64,000 nucleotides of DNA from Acidobacteriota bacterium (GTDB lineage Bacteria; Acidobacteriota; Terriglobia; Terriglobales; Acidobacteriaceae): assembly GCA_003225555.1 (NCBI GenBank), contig QIAM01000026.1, positions 62,001-126,000 of the forward strand, in the 5' to 3' direction. Made by a program: the position numbers and the translations under genes. Positions within the stretch are counted from its first letter, which is position 1; each line of letters opens with the position of its first letter. The notes under the pieces are model-generated. The model searched no databases. It saw only the letters and a list, made by a program, of their open reading frames with translations, and was not told the DNA's origin. This document shows positions 18,765 through 26,934 of the stretch, one piece after another.

Positions 18765-20261
18765 TTACTTTTGGTGCGCTACGTCCTTGATATGGGTCGC
18801 GATGTACCACGTATTCCCGAACGAATCGGTAACCCCCGCGCTGCGGTCTCCATAAGTCTGCTCTGCCGGCTCCTGGATCGACTTCGCTCCCGCCGCCAGA
18901 GCCCGCTTATAAACCGCGTCGCACTCGGGCACGTACACATAGAACATCGATTGCATGGGTTGGTAAATCCCGTGCGCCTCGCCCATTTCGACCACCGAAT
19001 CGCCGACGCGAATCTCGGCGTGATGAACCACTCCATCGGGCGAAGCGTACTTCGCAAGTTCCTGCGCGCCGAAGGCACGCTTCAGGAAGCCGATTACCGG
19101 CTCCGCCCGCAGCGGATGCATGTACACATTCACGTTGTGCAACCCCTTCGGGATATACCGTTCGCCCGTGTGCGTAGCGATGTACCAGTAGTTGCCGAAG
19201 GGATCCTTGACCCCCGCGCCCCGCTCGCCGTATTCGTGATCCTGGGGCTCGCCGATCGAAGTTGCTCCGGCTTGCAGAGCCTTCTGATAGGCCGCATCCG
19301 TGTCCTCCACATAAATGTGCAATGCCGTCGTGTTCGGCTTGCCGTGGAACGGCTTGCCCGGAATTCCTCCGCCCATCATTAGCATGGCGTCGCCGATGCG
19401 AGTCTCGGCGTGGATTCCTCCCGCTCCACCAGCGATCCGGAAAGTCTCTTCCGCGCCAAACGCATTTTTCGCGAACGCCAGTATCGCATCCGCGTCGGGC
19501 GCAATCATGTAAGGCGTCACAGTATGGAAGCCGCGCGGAACCGGGTTCACCGCAGGTTTCTTCGCCGCTGCATCGCCCCCCGTCATCGCATCCATGCGCC
19601 GGTGCATCTCCTCGACCGACATCTCTTCCTGGATCGTGGACACAGACCACGAGTACCCGAACGGATCCTGAATCGTTCCTTCGCGGCGTCCGTAAAACTG
19701 ATCCGCAATCGGAATCACGATCTTGGCGCCGGCACCAATGGCACGGGAGACAAAACCGTCCACGTCAGGTACATTCAGCGCCATCATGACGGGTGAATTT
19801 CCCAGCGTCTCCGGACTGAACCGGCCGCCTTCCGGCCACTCTTCGGTCAGCATGACGGGGGAGTCTCCAATCTTGATTTGGGCGTGCGGAATTTTCCCGC
19901 CAACTTCGAAGCGCATAACTTCTTGCGCGCCGAAAGCATTCTTATAGAACTCAATGGCCTTGGCCGCATCTTTGAAGGTCAATCTCGGGCTTGCGACGGT
20001 ACGAACGGCTGCAATCGGTTCAGCAACGGTGCTCATAGTCTTTCTCCCTTCCAGTAATCTGGCTTTCAGTCTGGTCTTGAAATCTTCACGCGGCAGATCG
20101 CGCAAGTTCGCCGCCACACGCACCAGCGGCTCGACGGTGGCATCCACTTTGGGAAGCCTGCCGTCGACCCGGGCCAGCATCGCGTCGACAGCCCGGTTTA
20201 GTTGCTCCATCCTGCGTGCGTTGTTCCTTCCCGGATTCAGAGAGTGCTTAGGCATCGGCAC
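18765..20261 (-). CDS. Triple VOC/glyoxalase-like domain protein with helical N-terminal leader
   Basis: A 498-residue protein with three PhnB-like VOC units: about 90-215 (IEFYKNAFGAQEVMRFEVGG to GTIQDPFGYSWSVST), 248-368 (ILAFAKNAFGAEETFRI to GVKDPFGNYWYIATH) and 375-492 (IGFLKRAFGAQELAKYA to GVTDSFGNTWYIATH). The N-terminal ~75 residues are different: helical and charged (MEQLNRAVDAMLARVDGR, VRVAANLRDLPREDFKTRLKARLLE). They resemble short leader regions in proteins encoded beside ECF sigma factors. The gene start overlaps the upstream ECF sigma gene by 14 bases, implying translational coupling. Metal ligands and substrate are not identifiable. An anti-sigma-like role of the leader is inference. 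Confidence 0.85.
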   Translation of the reverse strand: MPMPKHSLNPGRNNARRMEQLNRAVDAMLARVDGRLPKVDATVEPLVRVAANLRDLPREDFKTRLKARLLEGRKTMSTVAEPIAAVRTVASPRLTFKDAAKAIEFYKNAFGAQEVMRFEVGGKIPHAQIKIGDSPVMLTEEWPEGGRFSPETLGNSPVMMALNVPDVDGFVSRAIGAGAKIVIPIADQFYGRREGTIQDPFGYSWSVSTIQEEMSVEEMHRRMDAMTGGDAAAKKPAVNPVPRGFHTVTPYMIAPDADAILAFAKNAFGAEETFRIAGGAGGIHAETRIGDAMLMMGGGIPGKPFHGKPNTTALHIYVEDTDAAYQKALQAGATSIGEPQDHEYGERGAGVKDPFGNYWYIATHTGERYIPKGLHNVNVYMHPLRAEPVIGFLKRAFGAQELAKYASPDGVVHHAEIRVGDSVVEMGEAHGIYQPMQSMFYVYVPECDAVYKRALAAGAKSIQEPAEQTYGDRSAGVTDSFGNTWYIATHIKDVAHQK

Positions 20262-20799
20262 CCTCCATGCGCTCCCGCAGGCTGCTGAGCGCGCGGAACT
20301 GTAACTGTTTCACCGCGCCCTCACTCTTGCGGGTTTCCCGCGCCACTTCCTTGATACTTTTCTGCTCCACAAACCTCAGAACCACTACCCGACGCTGCTC
20401 GGCGGGCAGGCTCTCCACCAGGCGGAACAATGTAGCTTTCCGCTCGACCTCTTCGATTTCCGCAGGACTGGCTTGCGCCGACTCGATCTGCTGCGGATCG
20501 TCGGCCATCTGCTCGCGCCCCGACCGCTGCCAGCGATCGGAGATCAAATTTGCCGCAATCCGAAACAGCCACGCCGAGAACGGAATCCCCCGCCACTCGA
20601 ATCGCTTCAAATTCGCCAACGCCTGATGAAAGACCTCCGAAGTCAGATCTTCCGTTTCCGTCCGGTTTCCCACGCGCCGCACCACGTAGGCGTAAACACG
20701 CGCGAAGTTATTCTCATAGAGTTCGGCAAAGCGGGACGGATCCTTTTGCGCAGCCTCAATCAGAAGCCGCTCGTCCGCCTCTTTCTTCAGAACCTTCAA
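20248..20799 (-). CDS. ECF-type RNA polymerase sigma factor
   Basis: A 183-residue sigma-70 family factor with region 2 (FAELYENNFARVYAYVVRRVGNRTETEDLTSEVFHQAL, FSAWLFRIAANLISDRW) and region 4 (VESLPAEQRRVVVLRFVEQKSIKEVARETRKSEGAVKQLQFRALSSLRERM). Region 3 is absent, as in ECF factors. Its 3' end overlaps the triple-VOC gene by 14 bases, and no classical anti-sigma gene is adjacent, so the VOC protein is the obvious candidate partner. Confidence 0.93.
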   Translation of the reverse strand: MKVLKKEADERLLIEAAQKDPSRFAELYENNFARVYAYVVRRVGNRTETEDLTSEVFHQALANLKRFEWRGIPFSAWLFRIAANLISDRWQRSGREQMADDPQQIESAQASPAEIEEVERKATLFRLVESLPAEQRRVVVLRFVEQKSIKEVARETRKSEGAVKQLQFRALSSLRERMEGADA

Positions 20800-20933
20800 C
20801 GAGATCTCCGCGGGTTGGAGTACATAAGGGTAACGGACATGCTCATGAAAAGGTTACGGCACAATCTGGGCTTACTACCTTTTTTCAAATCGAGCGGCAA
20901 AGCTGGAATTCTGAGGTAGAATTCCGGGCTGCT

Positions 20934-21823
20934 ATGCCGGCTCCACGAAAGCTGGTTTTCTTTCTTGTTCTCGTCAGCGCCCCGGCTTGGACGCAAAAGG
21001 GTTCTACTCCGGCTCAAGGAGAGGATCCTGGCAAATCGGCAACCCAGACTCCGCAAACTGCGCCCGATTGCGCCAAGAACTTGTCAACTGACCAAGCTCC
21101 TCCTGCATCAAGCCAGCCAGACTCGACGACGTTGGTAGCGATCAAGACTGAAAAGGCGTTCTATCCGTATGAGGCGCGGGACAAGAAGATTCAGGGAGAG
21201 GTCGTGCTAAAGATTCTTGTTTCCGAGACGGAGATGTAGAAAGCGCCGAGGTAGTCAGTGGCGATCCGATTCTAGGCAAGTCTGCGATGGAGGCGGTAAA
21301 AAAATGGAAGTTCAAGCCCTTCATCAAGAATGGAAAAGCAGTCAAGGTTTCAACGACGCTGCCGATCGATTTCGCCTTCCGTGACAAAATCATGGAAAAG
21401 GGGGTTTCGGCTGATGGCAGTGCGACATCGGACTCGAAAACACCGCAAACGTCCGCGGCCTCCCCCGCCCTACCCGACGGAGCGGCTGTTCCTGAAGGGG
21501 TCGCAAAAAGAGTCCGCGTAGCCAGCAACGTTTCTCGAGGGATGTTGACTCGCCAAGTTGCTCCCGTGTACCCGGACGCCGCCAGGCATGCCCGCATTGA
21601 AGGTACCGTCGTGTTGCAGGCCACAATCAGCAAGGACGGCCGGATTTCCGATCTAAAGGTCATCTCAGGTCCTAAAGAATTGGCCCCGGCGGCCGTCGGC
21701 GCGGTACAGCAGTGGCGCTACCGGCCTTACTTCCTCATGGGGGAACCTGTGGAAGTTCTGACTACGGTCCAAGTGAACTTCCGGCTCCGATCAGTGAGAC
21801 TCGCGCGGCGTCACACCGGGTAG
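20934..21823 (+). pseudogene. TonB C-terminal-domain protein, frameshifted
   Basis: Two reading frames together encode one secreted protein: ATG 20934 (MPAPRKLVFFLVLVSAPAWTQ signal peptide) to a TAG at 21237, and the second frame from about 21230 to 21823. The first TonB_C-like unit is split: GEVVLKILVSET in frame one continues as GDVESAEVVSGDPILGKSAM in frame two, a clean one-base backward shift at ACGG (about 21228-21231). A second unit (YPDAARHARIEGTVVLQATI, VGAVQQWRYRPYFLMGEPVEV) follows intact. Tandem TonB_C domains occur in energy transducer-like proteins. A real deletion, sequencing error or recoding are possible; no slippery heptamer is obvious. The end overlaps the convergent acyltransferase gene. 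Confidence 0.75.
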
Positions 21824-22638
21824 TATAAGTCTTCAACTGCCTTCTGAACCTTGTCCGACAAGGCTTCCAGATCACGCAGCGTCAGTCCAGCGGTCGAAAT
21901 CGGCTCGCCCACCCGCATTTCCAGCGGCCGGCACTTGATGTGGTAGGTATCCATCGGCAGCAATTCATAGGTCCCCACCAGTGCCACGGGAACGATATCC
22001 ACCTGTGCCTTGATGGCCAGAAAGAATGCCCCGGACAGGAACGGCTTGATCTCCCCGTCGGACGTTCGTCCACCCTCCGGGAAAATCACCAGGGGCAGCC
22101 CAGCCTTTAGTCCCTTCCATGCCGCGCGGATGCTGCTGATCGAATGCGACGGATTCTGCTGATCGATACACACCTGCCCCGAGCGCTTCAGTTGCCAGCC
22201 CACCACGGGGTACGACAACAACTCCTTCTTAAATGCGATGCGAAACTGAAATGGCAGGTAGACGTAGAGAACGGGGATGTCGAGCGCGGACGCGTGATTG
22301 ACCGCATAGACGTGCGCTTTCGAAGTGTCAATCTTCTCCAAGCCAGTTATCTTCACCGGCGCAAAGATCGTCCTCATAATCAGCCACGACCACGCTCGTG
22401 AAAACCAGTGCAACCGGCGTCCGCTGCGGTCGAGAAATCCACCAGGTAGAGCCAACAACCCCATGACCAGCGTGTACAGCCAGATCAACGGATCGAAGAT
22501 AAAGTAGGACCGCAGACGACTCGGCCAGCCGTACTTGGCTCCGGAAATCGCATGCGGGCTCGGGCGAGAGGTAGAAACCGCGGTCGCGCCAGTGGCGCCC
22601 TCTTCCACCTGATCCACCGATGAGTTCACTTCCGTCAC
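21811..22638 (-). CDS. plsC: 1-acyl-sn-glycerol-3-phosphate acyltransferase
   Basis: Membrane-associated acyltransferase for phosphatidic acid synthesis. Motif I is VNHASALDIPVLY (H and D catalytic, spacing NHx4D), motif II FKKELLSYPVVGW, motif III VIFPEGGRTSDG and motif IV DIVPVALVGTYELLP. A hydrophobic segment at about residues 48-70 (PLIWLYTLVMGLLALPGGF) anchors it. It has 275 residues. It may be the first of a run with folC and accD, all on the minus strand. Chain preference is not readable. Confidence 0.92.
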   Translation of the reverse strand: MTEVNSSVDQVEEGATGATAVSTSRPSPHAISGAKYGWPSRLRSYFIFDPLIWLYTLVMGLLALPGGFLDRSGRRLHWFSRAWSWLIMRTIFAPVKITGLEKIDTSKAHVYAVNHASALDIPVLYVYLPFQFRIAFKKELLSYPVVGWQLKRSGQVCIDQQNPSHSISSIRAAWKGLKAGLPLVIFPEGGRTSDGEIKPFLSGAFFLAIKAQVDIVPVALVGTYELLPMDTYHIKCRPLEMRVGEPISTAGLTLRDLEALSDKVQKAVEDLYYPV

Positions 22639-22672
22639 ACTTCCATTCTAGGGGAAATCCGGTCAGGAATGC

Positions 22673-24073
22673 TTAGACTCTCGTCCCGAGGAGACGCATT
22701 GCTTCGCCCACCACGTAGATGGACCCGGTAATTACAATCACGGCATCTTGTTTCGACAGAGACTTAGCCCGCTGTAGAGCGTCAGGTACATCTGCCGCCG
22801 TCTCAATCTCTGCCCCGGTTCGCCCTGCCGCCTGCTCAATTTCCTGGGGCGAGGCTGATCGCGGATTTTCTGCTCGGGTGGCAATTACCCGGTCCGCCAG
22901 CGGAAACAGAATCTCAGTTATCTCCGAGATGGCCTTGTCCCGCATGGCGCCGAAAACGAAAACCAGCCGACGGTCTTCGTACCCCTCCGAGAGGGCGGAA
23001 CGCAGCCCCCATGCGCCGGCGGGATTGTGCGCTACATCCAGCACGATCTCGGGCCAACCTTGGTGAGCAGGGATAATTTGGAACCGCCCGGGCCAGCGCG
23101 TTTCGCGGATGCCCTGCTCGATCGATGAAGCTGTGATGTCGGCATAGCCTAGCTTGCTCAACTCGTCAGCCGTTGCGATGGCAAGCGCCACGTTGCGCAA
23201 CTGGTGGCGCCCAACAAGCGGAGTCTCCACCAGAATCTCGCGTCCCATCACCAACAGCGGGTAGCGATAGAACGAACAGCTTCTGTTCTCCTCGACGTTC
23301 TCTGCGTTCTCGACGGTGAAATGCTTTTTCTCGGAACTCGGTACCAGGTACTGGGTACTGCCCGGCGAAACTGGCGGCACATAAGGAACGGCGCTTACAC
23401 CCCGAGCCCCTAAGTCAAGAATCGTGTTTCCGATGACATCATTCGCCTCGGGCTGCTGCGGCAGCGTGACGACGACACCTCCGGGACGAATAATTCCAAC
23501 CTTCTCTCGCGCGATCTCGCCCACGGAATTACCAAGAAACTTCTGGTGATCGAGAGCGATGTCGGTGATGACACTGACTAGCGGTTGGACGACATTCGTG
23601 GCGTCCAGACGCCCGCCCATCCCCACTTCGAGGACAGCAATATCCACCTTCTCACGAGCGAAGCGCTCAAAGGCTATGGCAGTCATCATCTCGAAAAAGC
23701 TGGGATGCCAAGGCAACTCCCCCCGCTCAACAAGGCGGTCGGCCACGCGATCCACTTCGCCATGTATCGCTGCGAAATCGTCGTCGCCGATTTCTTGTCC
23801 GTTTACCCGAATGCGCTCGTTGATGCGCATCAAGTGTGGTGACGTATAAAGACCCGTCTTCAAGCCGGACGCACGAAAGATCGAAGCCAGCGTCGCCGCA
23901 GTCGACCCTTTGCCGTTTGTGCCCGCAATGAGCACGCTCGGAAACCGCGCTTCAGGGTGCGAGATCGCCGCAAGCAGCACCTTCATGTGCGCCAGGTCGA
24001 ACTTGTGCGAAGGCGTCTGCGCCAGTTCATGACCAAGCGCAAACATGCTCGCAACTGCGGTTTCGTAGGACAT
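22673..24073 (-). CDS. folC: Bifunctional folylpolyglutamate/dihydrofolate synthase
   Basis: Mur-ligase family enzyme adding glutamate to dihydropteroate and folates. The P-loop IAGTNGKGSTAAT is near residue 50, followed by SPHLMRINERIRVNG, AVLEVGMGGRLDATNVV and ITDIALDHQKFLGNSV. The C-terminal domain has LVGRHQLRNVALAIA and VLDVAHNPAGAW. ATG 24073 (MSYETAVASMFALGHEL) is preferred over 24085, which borders a repeat. At 466 residues it is longer than typical (about 420-440). The surplus lies in one segment (about residues 235-270, PSSEKKHFTVENAENVEEN region) whose DNA consists of repeated GTTCTC and GGTAC words, i.e. an in-frame repeat-derived insertion. Confidence 0.93.
   Translation of the reverse strand: MSYETAVASMFALGHELAQTPSHKFDLAHMKVLLAAISHPEARFPSVLIAGTNGKGSTAATLASIFRASGLKTGLYTSPHLMRINERIRVNGQEIGDDDFAAIHGEVDRVADRLVERGELPWHPSFFEMMTAIAFERFAREKVDIAVLEVGMGGRLDATNVVQPLVSVITDIALDHQKFLGNSVGEIAREKVGIIRPGGVVVTLPQQPEANDVIGNTILDLGARGVSAVPYVPPVSPGSTQYLVPSSEKKHFTVENAENVEENRSCSFYRYPLLVMGREILVETPLVGRHQLRNVALAIATADELSKLGYADITASSIEQGIRETRWPGRFQIIPAHQGWPEIVLDVAHNPAGAWGLRSALSEGYEDRRLVFVFGAMRDKAISEITEILFPLADRVIATRAENPRSASPQEIEQAAGRTGAEIETAADVPDALQRAKSLSKQDAVIVITGSIYVVGEAMRLLGTRV
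23270..23375. repeat. Word-repeat insert inside folC
   Basis: GTTCTC occurs three times at 11-12-base spacing, followed by GGTACCAGGTACTGGGTACT. These words resemble the boundary repeats elsewhere in the window. The stretch is open in the folC frame and encodes the non-conserved segment of the protein. Confidence 0.6.
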
Positions 24074-24083
24074 AAAAACAGCC

Positions 24084-24204
24084 ATCAGCCGTCAGCTATC
24101 AGCTATCAGCTTGAACCTCAGATTACCAGCCGCTGAGGCTGCTGAAAAAGTTCGCTAGGGTTTGGCTGAGAGCTGATAGCTGACGGCTGAGAGCTGAGAG
24201 CTTG
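24084..24204. repeat. Boundary repeat, AGCTGATAGCTGACGGCTG words
   Basis: Between accD and folC. CAGCCGTCAGCTATCAGCTATCAGC on the left is mirrored on the right by AGAGCTGATAGCTGACGGCTG and further AGCTGAGAGC words. Related words recur at 36.1 kb and 39.7 kb. Confidence 0.75.
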
Positions 24205-24205
24205 C

Positions 24206-25048
24206 TTACGCCGCCATAAAGTCCAGCGCCCTCGCGATGTAGGGTCTCAGCTGCTTGCGATGGACGACGGCATCGAGCATCCCATGTTCGAGCAGGAATT
24301 CGCTTCTCTGGAAGCCTGCCGGTAGCTTTTGGCGGATAGTCTGTTCGATCACGCGCGGGCCCGCGAATCCGATCAGCGCCCCAGGCTCGGCAATGTTCAA
24401 GTCGCCCAGCATGGCAAACGACGCGGTTACTCCCCCGGTCGTCGGATCGGTCATCAGCGAGATATAAGGGATCCTCGACTCATCAAGGCGGGCCAGTGCC
24501 GCTGAAATTTTTGCCAGCTGCATGAGGCTGACGACGCCCTCCATCATGCGCGCGCCGCCTGACGCGGAGACAATAATCAAGGGATTTTTCGACTCAACCG
24601 CGCGTTCCACCGCGCGCGTGATGGCCTCGCCAACCACCGCGCCCATGCTGCCGCCGATGAATGCATACTCCATGACGCTGGCGACCACCGGCCGCCCCAT
24701 CAGCTTGCCGTGCGCGTTGATTACCGCATCGTTAAGCCCCGTCTCCTCTTGTGCCTGCCGCAGGCGCCTCGAATAGGGCTTCAGGTCCACGAATTTCAGT
24801 GGATCGGTCGAGACAAGGTTGTCATCCAAGGTTTCGTATTTGCCGTCGTCGAGGAGTTGCGCCAACCGGGTGCGGGCGTCAATCCGAAAGTGCTTTTCGC
24901 ACTTCGGACAGACATTCATGTTCTCCTCCAGATCTTTCTTCCAGATGATCTGGCGGCAACCTTCACACTTCACCCACAACCCTTCGGTGCGGACTTTTTT
25001 CTCGCCCGAGGTATCCAGCTCGCCGGATTCGCGTTTGAACCAAGCCAT
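24206..25048 (-). CDS. accD: Acetyl-CoA carboxylase carboxyltransferase subunit beta
   Basis: Beta subunit of the carboxyltransferase that forms malonyl-CoA. The N-terminal zinc ribbon has CEGC and CPKC (residues ~29-51). The crotonase-fold carboxyltransferase domain includes FIGGSMGAVVGEAITRA, IIVSASGGARMMEGVVSLMQLAK and DPTTGGVTASFAMLGD. It has 280 residues, typical length. accD followed by folC is a frequent bacterial arrangement. accA is not in the window. Confidence 0.97.
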   Translation of the reverse strand: MAWFKRESGELDTSGEKKVRTEGLWVKCEGCRQIIWKKDLEENMNVCPKCEKHFRIDARTRLAQLLDDGKYETLDDNLVSTDPLKFVDLKPYSRRLRQAQEETGLNDAVINAHGKLMGRPVVASVMEYAFIGGSMGAVVGEAITRAVERAVESKNPLIIVSASGGARMMEGVVSLMQLAKISAALARLDESRIPYISLMTDPTTGGVTASFAMLGDLNIAEPGALIGFAGPRVIEQTIRQKLPAGFQRSEFLLEHGMLDAVVHRKQLRPYIARALDFMAA

Positions 25049-25049
25049 A

Positions 25050-25113
25050 GGGGCAGTTCTCAGTTTTCAGCAAAACCGGGTCGACGCTCTTACTAAGAGC
25101 TGCGAACTGAGAA
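25050..25113. repeat. Boundary repeat, AGTTCTCAGTT words
   Basis: Between cobO and accD: CAGTTCTCAGTTTTCAG on one side and CTGCGAACTGAGAACTAG on the other. The TAG stop of cobO directly abuts these words. The same ACTGAGAAC word family occurs inside maf (57740). Confidence 0.6.
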
Positions 25114-25650
25114 CTAGTACTCGATTCCTCTCTGCGCCATCACGCCCTTTTCGTAGGCATGCTTGACCTGGCGCATCTCGGTCACGGTGTCGGCGACCTC
25201 GACAATTGTGGGGTGCGCGTTTCGGCCCGTCAAGATGATGTGCACCATTTCCGGCTTCTGCCTCAGGCTCCCGACCACCTTGGCCGGGTCCAGCATCCCG
25301 TAGCTGATGGCGTAGTTGATCTCATCGAGAACGACGAGGTCCCATTCACCCGACTGGATCGCCTTCTCGGCTTCTGCCCAGGCTTCCTCGACCATCCGCA
25401 CATCTTCCAGATCGGGCTTTTCTGTCCCCACTTTCACAAAGCCGCGGCCCATCTGTTTCATGACGAACTTGTCGCCGAATGCCTTCACTGCATCCAGTTC
25501 GCCATAGTGCCACGAGCCCTTCAGGAACTGCAGCATCAGTACGCGCATCCCCTGACCCACCGCCCGCAAGGCCGTGCCCATGGCCGCAGTTGTCTTGCCC
25601 TTGCCGGGCCCGGTGTTGACGATGATGAGACCGCGACGGACGTCAGCCAT
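25114..25650 (-). CDS. cobO: Cob(I)yrinic acid a,c-diamide adenosyltransferase
   Basis: CobA/CobO/BtuR-type ATP:corrinoid adenosyltransferase making adenosylcobalamin precursors. P-loop NTGPGKGKTTAAMGTALRA is at residues 12-30, followed by VLMLQFLKGSWHYGE, WDLVVLDEINYAISYGML and VHIILTGRNAHPTIVEVADTVTEM. It has 178 residues. No other cobalamin gene or recognisable cobalamin riboswitch is near, so the window does not tell whether synthesis or only salvage occurs. Confidence 0.95.
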   Translation of the reverse strand: MADVRRGLIIVNTGPGKGKTTAAMGTALRAVGQGMRVLMLQFLKGSWHYGELDAVKAFGDKFVMKQMGRGFVKVGTEKPDLEDVRMVEEAWAEAEKAIQSGEWDLVVLDEINYAISYGMLDPAKVVGSLRQKPEMVHIILTGRNAHPTIVEVADTVTEMRQVKHAYEKGVMAQRGIEY

Positions 25651-25944
25651 GTCTGAATGGGACGGTTGATTCTACTAGAAGCGGTCGATTAAGTCTCTCA
25701 GCGAGCCTCCATGAATCATTATGAGACCGAAACCCAGGAACTCTGAATGGAGAAAACTTGAAACAAAGGAGACAGGGCTTCCGTCTTTACAGCAAGGATC
25801 GCTTTCTCGTAACTTGTGGCAGGGCTGTTTAGCGCTTTTCTTCAATCTTGTAAGTACTGAACTTTTCCACGGAACGGTTGCATCGAAGATTGCGTAACTC
25901 GGGCCAGGCAGATCTCTGTCTCCTCGCAAACCGCGGGAGGTCTC

Positions 25945-26424
25945 ATGGTGACGAACAAGTGTTTAGTGTTGTTGTGGTCAGCCCTCACGGCCCTGCCCGC
26001 CTTCGCTGCCCAACATGTGGCCGTTCACCCCCGGCCCAACTTCCAGTCGGCCGACCAGGACACGATTCGCGAGATTGTCGATATGGAGCGCCAGTCCAAG
26101 GAGGCGACGCTTCACCGCGATGCCGAGTTTACCAGGCGCATCCTCGCCGAAGACTATGTCGCCATCACTCCGCTGGGTCAGGTCACAACCAAAGAAGACG
26201 CCGTCTCCGCGCGCAGGAGTAGCCAGCTTCGCTATGAAGCCATGAACGTGACCGACATGGTCGTTCGTATCTATGGCGATACCGCGGTCGTCACCGCCCG
26301 TGCCGACGTCAAGGGCCACCAGCTCGGTGAAGATTTCAGCGGGCCCTATCGCTATACCCGAATCTGGGTCCGCCGGAATGGGCATTGGCAAACGGTGAGC
26401 TATCAGGCTACGGTTACCCAATAA
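25945..26424 (+). CDS. Secreted NTF2-like/DUF4440 protein
   Basis: 159 residues beginning with a signal peptide (VTNKCLVLLWSALTALPAFA). The mature part fits the SnoaL-like/DUF4440 cone fold: IREIVDMERQSKEATLHRDAEFTRRILAEDYVAITPLG, then VTDMVVRIYGDTAVVTARADVKG and YRYTRIWVRRNGHWQTVSYQAT. Such proteins are common in Acidobacteria; no substrate is known. GGGAGG lies six bases before the ATG. The next gene follows 14 bases later, suggesting co-transcription. Confidence 0.82.
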   Translation: MVTNKCLVLLWSALTALPAFAAQHVAVHPRPNFQSADQDTIREIVDMERQSKEATLHRDAEFTRRILAEDYVAITPLGQVTTKEDAVSARRSSQLRYEAMNVTDMVVRIYGDTAVVTARADVKGHQLGEDFSGPYRYTRIWVRRNGHWQTVSYQATVTQ

Positions 26425-26438
26425 GATCCACGTACGAC

Positions 26439-26911
26439 ATGGCGCTCGACGGACATGTTCGCTGTAAATGCATACGAGAGGGCCGCGCCAAGCCGCACCC
26501 CTTTCCAGACAGCCTGATCTTCGACGAGACCGGGGAACCCGTGCTCGCCGACGACTCTGCGGACGAAGACTGGGAAGCGCACGACCTGTGGGTGAATCGT
26601 GCGAGCATGGCGGATTTCTTCTCTCGCTACCTTTGGGGAACATCACGCGGATCGGACACCTGCGTACATTCCTGCGGAGCCTGGAAGGGAATCCTGGACC
26701 GCGATTCCCGCTTCTTCTGAAAAAGGTCATTTACGACGGCACTCACAGCGGCGACTCGATCGCCACCGGACTTGTGCCGAAACTGATGAAGGAGGTCGAC
26801 ATCGTGCTCCACTCCAGCGACATTCTGGCCGAGTCGGAGAAGGAATTCTTTGGCAACATGAAGCTCCTGTGCCAGGCCAGCATTGAAACAGGGAATCCAA
26901 TTTTGTTCTAA
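26439..26911 (+). pseudogene. Conserved-looking hypothetical gene with frameshift in a G-run
   Basis: Two adjacent frames encode one plausible ~157-residue protein: MALDGHVRCKCIREGRAKPH through FSRYLWG, continuing in the -1 frame as NITRIGHLRTFLRSLEG to IETGNPILF. The join is at TTTGGGGAAC (about 26632-26641), where one G appears to be missing from a homopolymer. An error or polymorphism in the G-run is the simplest explanation. The N-terminal half is acidic with CKC and a DDSADEDWEAHDLW stretch. The C-terminal half resembles a globular domain with VIYDGTHSGDSI. No function is recognised. Confidence 0.6.
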
Positions 26912-26934
26912 AAATCCTTACCTGCGCTGTAGGC

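Noticed and set aside
20550-20933. N-terminal half of the 229-aa ORF before the TonB-domain protein
   Set aside because: It is antisense to the sigma factor gene; the secreted protein starts with a clear signal peptide at ATG 20934.
21220-21240. Programmed -1 ribosomal frameshift in the TonB-domain gene
   Set aside because: No slippery heptamer or downstream structure is evident; a one-base deletion or error is more likely, though it is kept as something to check.
25675-25929. Minus-strand ORF of 84 aa between cobO and the DUF4440-like gene
   Set aside because: No family resemblance, no ribosome-binding site and atypical composition; probably the non-coding promoter region.
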